Positions 1 to 6,694 of a DNA stretch of 13,589 nt are shown here, piece by piece (the first letter of the stretch is position 1; every line of letters starts with the position of its first letter). The stretch is from CAG-917 sp051883555 (GTDB taxonomy: Bacteria > Bacillota > Clostridia > Christensenellales > CAG-917): positions 1 to 13,589 of the forward strand of contig JBJETY010000016.1 in NCBI GenBank assembly GCA_051883555.1, given 5' to 3'. Both the position numbers and the translations under genes were made by a program. Under the pieces are notes generated by a model that saw only the letters and a program-made list of their open reading frames with translations, was not told the DNA's origin and ran no database searches.

Positions 1-1057
1 CGTCGAGAGCTATAAACTTCATAATGATGAGAAACATCGGAGTTATAAAAGCAGTTGCAAAAGTATTAAGAGCCATAGTAGGAACTCTCATAACCTGCTT
101 AAAATCGCGTGAAATTAAGGCGGATATTTTTGAACGGCTCCTGAAATTTAACGAGGTTTTTCCGTCTGACGTTGATTCATTGCTGCTGATTAAACTTCTT
201 CTGAAAGTAAGCGACGACATAGCGACGGCTAACGCACACGCTACAATAAATATCGATATGCCTATTCCGAAATTTTTTCCGCTATATATTCCTAATGCAG
301 TAAGCATCTCGCATTTTGTAAAGTAGAAAACGTTACACGTAGTCTTTAAAGCGGCAACCGCATTTTCGGAAAGAGTAACACCCTCGCCTACGGTTTCCAA
401 TTTAGGAACGATGAAAAAATATGCCGCCATAATAGCAAGATACAGAACTATCAACAAAATTGACGATACCGTACCTTTTTTCTTGAAAAAAGTGCTTATT
501 GCGTTTATCGGCAAAGAAAATATCGCCGTCAATAAAATCGGCATTAAAGGCGTAGTTATGTATATAGGTATAAGCATAAAATAAAAACCTACGCCGAACA
601 CTTTTCCGAAACTTAAAGCAGTACCAATCACCGTAAATATAAAAGGCGTAATCAATAAAGCAGAAAACATAAATTCGTATAAGTAATATTTCAAAAACTT
701 AGCCAAAAAAATACAGTTTGAGCTAATCGGTAAAGAAGCATAAAATTCATTGTCCTTTGCACCGAAAAATTCCGCAGGAAAAGTCTTTAAAATAAAGAAA
801 AATTGAAAAGCCTGTACGGAAGTTATAAGCAAAACAAAAAGTTCGGGTAAAACGTCGGACTTAATGCAAGACTTTGTTAAAGAAACAAGCGAAAAACATA
901 TGATTGCCACAAGCGGCAAAAAACAGCACCCCAAAACCAGCGTTTTTAAAAACGCTTTTTTATCTTTCGGAAAAAAAGACGCATTTTTCATTAAGAATTT
1001 AAACAGGCATAAAAATTTATTCGAAGTTTTTACCCTATCCATATTTTCACTGTTCAT
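1..1057 (-). CDS. ABC transporter permease, multi-pass membrane protein (partial, 3' end outside window)
   Basis: An open frame of 352 codons runs leftward from an ATG at 1057 and leaves the window without a stop. The start overlaps the 3' end of the ABC ATPase gene by 11 nt and is preceded by AAAGGA, which points to translational coupling. The protein is very hydrophobic. Membrane-like stretches lie at about residues 40-62, 73-92, 125-150, 155-185, 197-217 and 262-282, and another begins near 333. A soluble, Ser/Lys-rich stretch lies at about 287-320. The segment around residues 93-112 (PAEFFGAKDNEFYASLPIS) resembles the 'D-x-x-x-L-x-S-L-P' region common in ABC-2-type or putative ABC exporter permeases of Firmicutes. 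With the upstream ATPase it should form a two-gene transporter in the cytoplasmic membrane. Substrate and direction cannot be read from the sequence; export is inferred from the family resemblance. The length of the missing part is unknown. Confidence 0.85.
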   Translation of the reverse strand, partial: MNSENMDRVKTSNKFLCLFKFLMKNASFFPKDKKAFLKTLVLGCCFLPLVAIICFSLVSLTKSCIKSDVLPELFVLLITSVQAFQFFFILKTFPAEFFGAKDNEFYASLPISSNCIFLAKFLKYYLYEFMFSALLITPFIFTVIGTALSFGKVFGVGFYFMLIPIYITTPLMPILLTAIFSLPINAISTFFKKKGTVSSILLIVLYLAIMAAYFFIVPKLETVGEGVTLSENAVAALKTTCNVFYFTKCEMLTALGIYSGKNFGIGISIFIVACALAVAMSSLTFRRSLISSNESTSDGKTSLNFRSRSKISALISRDFKQVMRVPTMALNTFATAFITPMFLIIMKFIALD

Positions 1058-1841
1058 TGTCGTCCTTTCGCATTTCTTCGAATGCTTCTTTCTCTTCCTC
1101 TTCATTATCGAACGCACTTCCGTTATCTCTGTCGGTAATTTTGATAAACAAATCTTCGAGAGACGGAGTAATCTTAGATTTTTTCAGCGTCGCCACGTCT
1201 GAGGTCAACACAAGATTTCCGTTGTCGATAATGCCAACTCTGTCGCATACCTTTTCCACTACGTCAAGAATATGCGAGCTGAAAAATACGGCGTTGCCGT
1301 TATCGGCATGCTCGCGCATCAATTTTTTAAGTTCATATGCCGACGAAGGGTCAAGCCCCGTCAAAGGTTCATCGAGAATCCACAATTTCGGTTCGTGGAT
1401 AATCGCACCGATAACGTTGATTTTTTGTTTCATTCCGTGAGAATAACTTTTTATCGGACTGTTTATCTTATCTTCAAGTTTAAACAAGGAAAGGTATTTT
1501 TCAAGTCGTTCCTTTCTTAAAGAAGAATCGACGTCGTACATATCGCACATAAAGTTTATAAACTCGATTCCGGTCAGATTTTCAAACAAAACGTGGTTAT
1601 CGCTGACGTAACCTATCTGCTTTTTCACGTCGAGATTTCTGACGTCCTTGCCGTCCAAAGAAACGCTGCCGCCGTTATAGCCTAATATGCCGCAAATACA
1701 TTTTATCGTTGTGGATTTACCCGCCCCGTTAGGACCGATAAAACCGAATATTTCGCCGTCGTTTACGGTAAACGTAACGTCGTTAACTGCAGGCGACGGA
1801 GCGCCTTTATATTGTTTTACAAGGTTTTTAATTTCGAGCAT
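1047..1841 (-). CDS. ABC transporter ATP-binding protein
   Basis: A 264-residue nucleotide-binding subunit of an ABC transporter, energising the permease encoded just downstream. Seen directly: Walker A GPNGAGKST at residues 36-44, a degenerate signature SYSHGMKQK at 132-140 (usual LSGGQ), Walker B LWILDEP at 153-159 followed by the D-loop region TGLDP, and the switch histidine in SSH (H190). The last 20 or so residues are an acidic, charged tail. I place the start at 1841 (MLEIKNLVKQY) because AAAGGGA sits 6 nt upstream; an in-frame ATG at 1877 would add 12 basic residues that the family does not have. The stop overlaps the permease start (1047-1057). Overall it resembles the BcrA/NatA/YtrB type of exporter ATPase; the substrate is unknown. 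Confidence 0.92.
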   Translation of the reverse strand: MLEIKNLVKQYKGAPSPAVNDVTFTVNDGEIFGFIGPNGAGKSTTIKCICGILGYNGGSVSLDGKDVRNLDVKKQIGYVSDNHVLFENLTGIEFINFMCDMYDVDSSLRKERLEKYLSLFKLEDKINSPIKSYSHGMKQKINVIGAIIHEPKLWILDEPLTGLDPSSAYELKKLMREHADNGNAVFFSSHILDVVEKVCDRVGIIDNGNLVLTSDVATLKKSKITPSLEDLFIKITDRDNGSAFDNEEEEKEAFEEMRKDDNEQ

Positions 1842-1847
1842 TTTTAT

Positions 1848-1854
1848 TCCCTTT
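1848..1854 (-). promoter_or_regulatory. Shine-Dalgarno deciding the ABC ATPase start
   Basis: AAAGGGA on the minus strand lies 6 nt before the ATG at 1841. It lies inside the frame if the longer start at 1877 is used, so it supports the shorter protein. Confidence 0.7.
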
Positions 1855-1865
1855 CGTTTTTTACG

Positions 1866-1907
1866 TTTAAATCGCAAACAATCGGATTTAACGGTATACG
1901 ATTTAAA
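1866..1907 (-). repeat. Inverted repeat in the ABC operon leader
   Basis: A perfect 9-bp inverted repeat (TTTAAATCG at 1866-1874 and CGATTTAAA at 1899-1907) with a 24-nt spacer lies just upstream of the ABC ATPase Shine-Dalgarno. It could be an operator or a leader hairpin. I found no strong sigma-A promoter in this 131-nt gap; TTGATT-16-TAAATC is the best weak candidate. AT-rich sequence makes chance repeats likely. Confidence 0.25.
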
Positions 1908-1950
1908 ATCAAACGTTAGTTTTATATTAAATTTCCGTCTAAAAGTCTAA

Positions 1951-1975
1951 TAAGCGACAAAACGATTTTCGCTTA
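1951..1975 (-). terminator. rarA: Weak hairpin over the rarA stop codon
   Basis: TAAGCGA/TCGCTTA form a 7-bp stem (1951-1957 with 1969-1975) that contains the rarA stop codon TAA at 1973-1975. The sequence after it on the minus strand is only moderately T-rich, so termination here would be inefficient. It may serve as an RNA-stabilising 3' end or a weak terminator before the ABC genes. Confidence 0.3.
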
Positions 1976-3271
1976 ATCGTCGTCTTTTCTGCTTTCTCTG
2001 AGTTTTAAAATCGTTTTCTCGTATCCGCGGTCAGTCGGCGTATAAAAAACTTCGTTTTTCAACTCGTCTGGAAGGTATTGTTGCTTTACGTATCCGTTTT
2101 CGTAATCGTGAGGATATAAATACCCCGATATTTTTTCGTCGCCTTTATAGTTAGGGTCTTTTAAAGCGGTAGGAACGCTTTCGGTTTTTATTCTTGCAAC
2201 GGCGTCGTCGGCTTTATGCATTGCCAAATACGAACGGTTGGATTTAGGCGCTTCCGCAATGTAAATTATGGCTTCGGCAAGAGGAATTTTTCCTTCGGGA
2301 AGTCCGACGTTTTGTAATGCCGTCATTGCCGAAGTTGCCAGCACAAGCGCCATAGGGTCGGCAAGTCCGACGTCTTCTGACGCACATATCACAACTCGTC
2401 TTGCAATAAGAGTCGGATCTATTCCGCCGATTATCATTCTTTCCGCCCAATACATGGCAGCGTTTGCGTCGCTTCCGCGCATTGATTTTATGAATGCAGA
2501 AATCATATCGTAATATGCCGACTCGTCAACGCCCAACGACCGACATCCTACAGACTGCTCTGCTTCTTCGATATCAATAAATATTTTTCCTTCCGCGTTC
2601 GGCTTTGTAGTCAAGGCGGCAAGTTCTAAAGCGTTCAAAGCCCTACGCATATCGCCGTTAGCCGTAAGCGAAATATGTTTCAACGCTTCTTCGCTCGCTT
2701 CAACCTGCATATTCTTTAAACCTTCGGGACTGTTCAAAGCTTTTTTTAAACCCTTTAATATATCCTCGGCGGTAAGGCGTCTAAATTCGAAAACGCGGCA
2801 TCTTGAAACGATAGCCCTTGTCATAGTGGCATACGGATTCTCAGTCGTTGAGCCTATAAAAATTATCGTTCCCTGTTCTATAGCCTGTAAAACGCTGTCG
2901 GATTGCGCTTTATTCCACCTGTGACATTCATCAAGCAAAAGATACGTTTTTTTGCCGTACATTCTGAGCGTTTCTTTTGCGTCTTCGATTACCTTTTTAG
3001 CTTCCGCTACGCCTGCGGTAACGGCATTAAGTTTTACAAAGTTTGCGTTTGTCCGAGTGGCGATAACGTTTGCAAGAGTGGTTTTTCCGCAACCGGGAGG
3101 TCCGTAAAATATACAACTACCGAGCATATCCGCTTTTATCGCTCTTTTCAAAAGCTGATTATCGCCGATTATATGCCCTTGCCCTAAAAAATCTTCAAGA
3201 CTATGCGGTCTCATACGCTCGGCAAGCGGAGCCATTTTTTCATTTTCGTTTACCAAATCAAATAAGTCCAT
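1973..3271 (-). CDS. rarA: Replication-associated recombination protein A (RarA/MgsA, AAA+ ATPase)
   Basis: A complete 432-residue clamp-loader-like AAA+ ATPase that acts at stalled or gapped replication forks. Seen directly: Walker A GPPGCGKTT at residues 57-65, Walker B LLLDECH at 111-117 followed by RWNKAQSD, sensor 1 STTEN at 141-145, and an arginine-finger-type SRCRVF at 156-161. The C-terminal half carries the family's helical and tetramerisation region, ending in the typical stretch with YKGDEKISGYLYPHDY. The DECHRWNKAQSD form is the Firmicutes type; proteobacterial RarA has DE-V/I-HRFNK. Length is normal. The ATG at 3271 has only a poor Shine-Dalgarno (GAAG very close to the start), yet MDLFDLV is the expected N-terminus. 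A candidate promoter lies at 3298-3326, so it may be a single-gene unit between thiI and the ABC genes. No regulator is visible. Confidence 0.95.
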   Translation of the reverse strand: MDLFDLVNENEKMAPLAERMRPHSLEDFLGQGHIIGDNQLLKRAIKADMLGSCIFYGPPGCGKTTLANVIATRTNANFVKLNAVTAGVAEAKKVIEDAKETLRMYGKKTYLLLDECHRWNKAQSDSVLQAIEQGTIIFIGSTTENPYATMTRAIVSRCRVFEFRRLTAEDILKGLKKALNSPEGLKNMQVEASEEALKHISLTANGDMRRALNALELAALTTKPNAEGKIFIDIEEAEQSVGCRSLGVDESAYYDMISAFIKSMRGSDANAAMYWAERMIIGGIDPTLIARRVVICASEDVGLADPMALVLATSAMTALQNVGLPEGKIPLAEAIIYIAEAPKSNRSYLAMHKADDAVARIKTESVPTALKDPNYKGDEKISGYLYPHDYENGYVKQQYLPDELKNEVFYTPTDRGYEKTILKLRESRKDDD

Positions 3272-3297
3272 ACTTCAATTTAACATAACGGAAAAAA

Positions 3298-3326
3298 ATT
3301 GTAAATACCGTCGCATAAAAACGCAA
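3298..3326 (-). promoter_or_regulatory. Candidate sigma-A promoter for rarA
   Basis: On the minus strand TTGCGT (3326-3321), a 17-nt spacer, and TACAAT (3303-3298). Transcription would begin roughly 20-25 nt before the rarA ATG. The position after the thiI terminator and before rarA makes sense, but the -35 box is imperfect and the region is AT-rich. Confidence 0.45.
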
Positions 3327-3443
3327 ATACCCACAACTTTATCTGTCTATTTATCGCTACGGATGAAATTCCGTTTTAAAATTTTTTTGTTTTAAAATCT
3401 TTGTTGCAAATATTTTTTCGTCAAAAAGATTTCTAAAACAAGT

Positions 3444-3474
3444 AAAAAGTTGAAATACTTTACAATATTTCAAC
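3444..3474 (-). terminator. Intrinsic terminator after thiI
   Basis: On the minus strand GTTGAAATA (3474-3466), an 8-nt loop, TATTTCAAC (3457-3449), then TTTTT. The thiI stop codon (3460-3462) lies in the loop, so the last codons form the 5' arm. The stem is perfect (9 bp) but AT-rich. The plus strand also has a T-run after the stem, so the element could work in both directions. Confidence 0.6.
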
Positions 3475-4629
3475 GTTTTTTAAAGCATTTTCGATTAAAG
3501 ATTCAACGTCCAAAACCGATTCGGCTTTTTCGATAACGGAAAGTTTAGGTCGTGTAGCCGGATTCTTCGGCAAAAATACGGTACAGCAATCTTCATAAGG
3601 CAATATGGAAGTTTCGTAAGTGCCGATTTTTTTTGCTTTATCCATGATTTCTTCTTTATCCAGTCCGATAAGCGGTCTTAAAACAGGCAACTTTACCACA
3701 GAATTCGTGCAGTTTATGCTGCTAAGCGTTTGCGAAGCGACCTGTCCCAAACTCTCTCCGGTAATCAATGCACCGCATTCGTTTTGAATTGCAAGACGCT
3801 CTGCAATTCTCATCATAATTCTTCGCATTATCGTAATCATAAATTCAGCCGGGCATTTTTCGTGAATAGCAAGTTGAATTTCGGTGAAAGGCACAACGAA
3901 AAGTTTTATATCCGTACAATACTTGCTGACCAGATTACGCAGCGTAACGACTTTATCTTTTGCCAAATCGGACGTATAAGGCGGACTTGAAAAATGTACG
4001 GCAAAAAGCTTCATTCCTCGTTTTGCCATCATGTAAGCGGCTATCGGAGAATCGATACCGCCCGACAAAAGCAACATACCTTTGTCGGAACAACCGACGG
4101 GAAGACCGCCCACCGCCGTTTCAACGCCGCAATACACAAACGCATAACCGTCTTCTCTGATGTCTATTGAAATCTCGGTGTCGAAGTTAAACAAATCGAC
4201 TTTAAGTTTTACGTTCGATAGTATCGCCGCACCTATCTCGGCAGAAATTTGCATGGAAGTCATAGGAATTCGCTTGTCCGCTCTTTTAACGCTTACTCTG
4301 AAAGTTTTTGCGCCCTTTTCCACAGCTTCTTTAGCAAGACAAACGGCTTTTTCTTTAATCTGAACAAACCGTTCGGAATATAACGACTCAACCTTATAGG
4401 CAACGCTTACGGAATAAACGCCGAAAACCTTTTTGACCGTATCTAAAATTTCGTATTCATCGACAGACGGATAATTTTCGATAAAATATCTGCCTTGCGA
4501 ACGACGAAAATCATAAGTAAAATCTTTTAAAGAATGTTTTATATTTTTAATAAGCAAAGATTCAAAATAGTCTCTGTTCTTTCCCTTTAAAAATATCTCT
4601 CCGAATCTTATTATTATAACTTTTTCCAT
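3460..4629 (-). CDS. thiI: tRNA 4-thiouridine synthase ThiI (tRNA sulfurtransferase)
   Basis: ThiI activates U8 of tRNA with ATP and inserts sulfur, giving s4U, a near-UV sensor base; in some bacteria it also feeds thiamine thiazole synthesis. I use the ATG at 4629 (MEKVIIIRFGEIFLKGKNR), giving 389 residues, because AAAGGA lies 6 nt upstream and this is the family N-terminus; an upstream in-frame ATG at 4701 would add 24 unrelated residues. Domains: ferredoxin-like N-terminus (about 1-60), THUMP (about 60-165), PP-loop ATPase with SGGIDSP at 189-195, RNA-contact region with GESLGQVASQT near 291-301, and a conserved PYEDCC (Cys348/349) matching the catalytic-Cys region. It lacks the C-terminal rhodanese domain of E. 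coli ThiI, which is usual in Firmicutes, where a dedicated cysteine desulfurase (NifZ) supplies sulfur. That partner is the next gene upstream, separated by 425 nt. A hairpin terminator follows. Confidence 0.95.
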   Translation of the reverse strand: MEKVIIIRFGEIFLKGKNRDYFESLLIKNIKHSLKDFTYDFRRSQGRYFIENYPSVDEYEILDTVKKVFGVYSVSVAYKVESLYSERFVQIKEKAVCLAKEAVEKGAKTFRVSVKRADKRIPMTSMQISAEIGAAILSNVKLKVDLFNFDTEISIDIREDGYAFVYCGVETAVGGLPVGCSDKGMLLLSGGIDSPIAAYMMAKRGMKLFAVHFSSPPYTSDLAKDKVVTLRNLVSKYCTDIKLFVVPFTEIQLAIHEKCPAEFMITIMRRIMMRIAERLAIQNECGALITGESLGQVASQTLSSINCTNSVVKLPVLRPLIGLDKEEIMDKAKKIGTYETSILPYEDCCTVFLPKNPATRPKLSVIEKAESVLDVESLIENALKNVEIL

Positions 4630-5054
4630 AACTTTTCCTTTATTATACCGTATTAAAGCCCGTACGGACAGTTGCAAAATATCGAACAAGACGTTATGCA
4701 AAGGTCAATACGATAAATTTTTTATTGCACGATTTTTTACTGTACGACAAATTTTCATCAATACCATCGGCGACGTTAAACGCAGCGTTTTTATAGTGCC
4801 GAAATCCGAACCGCAAAAGGCGGTATGAATTAAACTTTATTATTGGCAAACTTATTGGTAAACTTCATTAAGAAAACTAAGTTTTATTAAACAAATTTAG
4901 TTTAATCAAGTTAAATTTAATCAAGTAAATTAAGTTTAATCAAGTGATTTAAGTTTAATTAAGTAATTTAACTTTACTTTAAATAAATCAACTGAATTAA
5001 ACTTAACCTTAAACTTAATCAAATAAGTTAAGTATACCAAGCTAATGGGTAAAC
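4630..5054. other. 425-nt non-coding gap between nifZ and thiI
   Basis: No credible gene on either strand. The half next to nifZ (about 4842-5054) is a very AT-rich degenerate repeat described separately. The half next to thiI (about 4630-4840) has ordinary composition. It holds a short CCGC/GCGG hairpin at about 4811-4823 and several weak promoter-like pairs but no convincing sigma-A promoter. It is the only large gap between genes that otherwise belong together functionally. Confidence 0.6.
4636..4641 (-). promoter_or_regulatory. Shine-Dalgarno deciding the thiI start
   Basis: AAAGGA on the minus strand, 6 nt before the ATG at 4629. It supports the 389-residue ThiI rather than the longer frame. 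Confidence 0.7.
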
Positions 5055-5056
5055 TT
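4842..5056. repeat. Degenerate 19-bp tandem repeat block, flanked by AAGTTTACC-type repeats
   Basis: Read on the plus strand, units of about 19 bp begin at 4863, 4882, 4901 (15 bp only), 4916, 4935 and 4954, with a further matching unit at 5014-5032. The core TTTAATCAAGT is identical at 4901, 4916 and 4935 and nearly so at 4954. The block is flanked by 12-13 bp direct repeats: ATTGGCAAACTT (4842-4853), ATTGGTAAACTT (4854-4865) and AATGGGTAAACTT (5044-5056, reaching the nifZ stop). A perfect 10-bp inverted repeat (AAGTTTAATT at 4951-4960, AATTAAACTT at 4995-5004) lies inside it. There are no unique spacers, so it is not a CRISPR array. It looks like a decaying minisatellite or a repeat-built hairpin region; its function is unknown. 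Confidence 0.7.
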
Positions 5057-6188
5057 ATTTTCTTACGAACTTATTCCATTCGTTTGCCGTATCGCAAATA
5101 ATCGAAGCGGCGACGCTAGCCTCGTCTAAGGTGTTAAACAGTCCGAAACTGAATCGGACGATTCCGTCGCGGTGGAACTCGTCGAGCCCTAAAAGTTTTT
5201 TAAATCTGCTTTCTCTATGCGACGAACAAGCCGAACCGATTCCGACAAGCACGCCCTTTTTTTCCAAAGCGTGCAACAATACCTCGCCGCGGAGATTTTT
5301 AAAAGCAACGGTAAGAACGTGCGACGCTCCGTTTTCGGGCGAAATTACTATTGTGTCAGGCACGTTTTTAAGTATTTCTTCCGTCAAGTATTCTTTAATT
5401 TGCAATTTTTCAGAAATGTTCTTTTCAAAATCGGCAAAAACTATATCGCACGCTTTAACGAAAGACATGATACCTGCAACGTTTTCGGTTGAAGAGCGGA
5501 AATTAAATTCTTGTCCGCCACCGTAAATCAACGGTTTAACGTTTACCCCCTTCTTTATCCATAAAGCTCCCACTCCTTTTGGTGCGTGAATTTTATGTCC
5601 GCTTATCGTGTATGCGTCGACTCCGCATTCCCTTAAGTTGACAGGAATTTTTCCGAAAGCCTGTACCCCGTCCGAATGGAAAACTGCGTCGGGAGATTTC
5701 TTTCTTATAATTTCGGACAGACCTTTCAAATCGTTTATCGCTCCCGTTTCGTTTGAAACGTGCATAACTGAAACAAGGCATACGCTTTCATCGAGAAGCT
5801 GAGAAAGTTTTTCGACGTCAACCGAGCCGTCCTTTTTTATCGGCGCAAATTCTACACAATACCCTTGATTTCTAAGTTCCAAAGCGGCATTATAAATTGC
5901 GTCGTGTTCGCCTTCGTCAACGATAATTTTCGAACCTTTTCTCTTTTTAACGCCGAATAATACGGTATTGTCACCTTCGCTTCCGCTTGACAAAAAATAT
6001 AAATTTCCTTCGGGGGCATGCAATCTCTTTATCGTGTTTGCTCTTACCGAATCGATTTCTCTTTTTATCTCAGACGCTTCGCCGTAAAGAGCGGAAGGAT
6101 TAAAATACCTCTCGCCGTTAAAAGTTTTTAAAACGTCAATACATTCATCGAATACTTTTGTAGTTGCGGCATTATCGTAATAAATCAT
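5055..6188 (-). CDS. nifZ: Cysteine desulfurase, NifS/NifZ-like (sulfur donor for ThiI)
   Basis: A 377-residue PLP-dependent fold-type I enzyme that takes sulfur from L-cysteine to form an enzyme persulfide and alanine. Seen directly: N-terminal YYDNAATT, the cofactor-region GEHDAI (His95), SNETGA (Asn146), HSDGVQ (Asp173/Gln176), the PLP-binding lysine in SGHK (Lys199), and the persulfide cysteine in GIGSACSSH (Cys321). Length is normal. No iscU, sufU or regulator lies nearby; the next gene downstream is thiI, the arrangement of B. subtilis nifZ-thiI, so a dedicated role in tRNA s4U synthesis is the best inference. The gene symbol rests on that context; IscS or a general NifS is the alternative. 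The start ATG overlaps the stop of the upstream membrane-protein gene (ATGA, 6185-6188), so translation is coupled. The stop lies at the edge of the repeat block. Confidence 0.9.
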   Translation of the reverse strand: MIYYDNAATTKVFDECIDVLKTFNGERYFNPSALYGEASEIKREIDSVRANTIKRLHAPEGNLYFLSSGSEGDNTVLFGVKKRKGSKIIVDEGEHDAIYNAALELRNQGYCVEFAPIKKDGSVDVEKLSQLLDESVCLVSVMHVSNETGAINDLKGLSEIIRKKSPDAVFHSDGVQAFGKIPVNLRECGVDAYTISGHKIHAPKGVGALWIKKGVNVKPLIYGGGQEFNFRSSTENVAGIMSFVKACDIVFADFEKNISEKLQIKEYLTEEILKNVPDTIVISPENGASHVLTVAFKNLRGEVLLHALEKKGVLVGIGSACSSHRESRFKKLLGLDEFHRDGIVRFSFGLFNTLDEASVAASIICDTANEWNKFVRK

Positions 6189-6676
6189 TTTTCAACCTTT
6201 ACAAATTCACCGATTAATGCATTGAGATAATCGTCAGGGGTAAATATAATTCTGTGTTCGCTTCCGTCAGGCAAGGTGAAACGCAAAACTTTATTTGCAG
6301 GATTTGCAACGTCGGACAAATAAACTTTATCGGTGCTTTTTACAAAATCGACAAAAGTTTCGTAAGAGATTATTCTGTCAAATTTTACCGTCATAAGAGT
6401 TTTGACTCTGAGGCGCACGTCCTTTTTAGTAAAAATCAATCTGTCGTCGGCATAATGATAGTTATATTCGATTGTCTGCGCATAATAAAACTGAGTGAGA
6501 AATATTCCTATTCCCAAAAGTCCGATAAAGCCGAACAAAACGAATTGATTGACAAAAATACCGACAATAAGCAGTGCCAAAGAAGCTATTTGCAGAGCTA
6601 TACCTGAGTACAGCATAATTTTTCCGCCCGTTGATATTTTCACGCCGACAGATTGAGTATATTTTGTAGCTACCAT
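6185..6676 (-). CDS. Small two-TM membrane protein of unknown function
   Basis: A 163-residue protein I do not confidently recognise. Residues 1-18 are polar. Two hydrophobic segments (about 20-41 and 44-65) form a hairpin, and a soluble C-terminal domain of about 95 residues follows with alternating strands and a final helix, reminiscent of bacterial PH-like (bPH/YcxB-type) membrane-anchored domains. Conserved-looking features are TIEYNYHYADDRLIFTKKD and LPDGSEHRIIFTPDDYLNALI. The start has a strong Shine-Dalgarno (GGGAGG, 5 nt from the ATG at 6676). It sits 18 nt after mutS2 and overlaps nifZ by 4 nt, so it is expressed with them. Uncharacterised DUFs of this shape are common in Clostridia; I cannot name the family with certainty, and no function should be inferred from the neighbours alone. 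Confidence 0.8.
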   Translation of the reverse strand: MVATKYTQSVGVKISTGGKIMLYSGIALQIASLALLIVGIFVNQFVLFGFIGLLGIGIFLTQFYYAQTIEYNYHYADDRLIFTKKDVRLRVKTLMTVKFDRIISYETFVDFVKSTDKVYLSDVANPANKVLRFTLPDGSEHRIIFTPDDYLNALIGEFVKVEK

Positions 6677-6694
6677 ATTTCCTCCCGCTTTAAT

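Noticed and set aside
24..326. 100-codon plus-strand frame at the left edge
   Set aside because: It is antisense to the ABC permease frame, which is open over the whole 1057 nt and has a clear start, ribosome-binding site and membrane pattern.
3460..4629. ThiI as a truncated protein because it lacks the rhodanese domain
   Set aside because: Firmicutes ThiI proteins normally lack this domain, the length of 389 residues is typical, and a dedicated desulfurase lies next to it.
4642..4647. TATAAT on the minus strand just before thiI as a -10 box
   Set aside because: Same problem: the start point would fall in or after AAAGGA, and TTGCAA upstream is 24 nt away, too far for a -35 box.
4842..5056. 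CRISPR array
   Set aside because: The 19-bp units are directly adjacent and degenerate with no unique spacers, and no cas genes are present.
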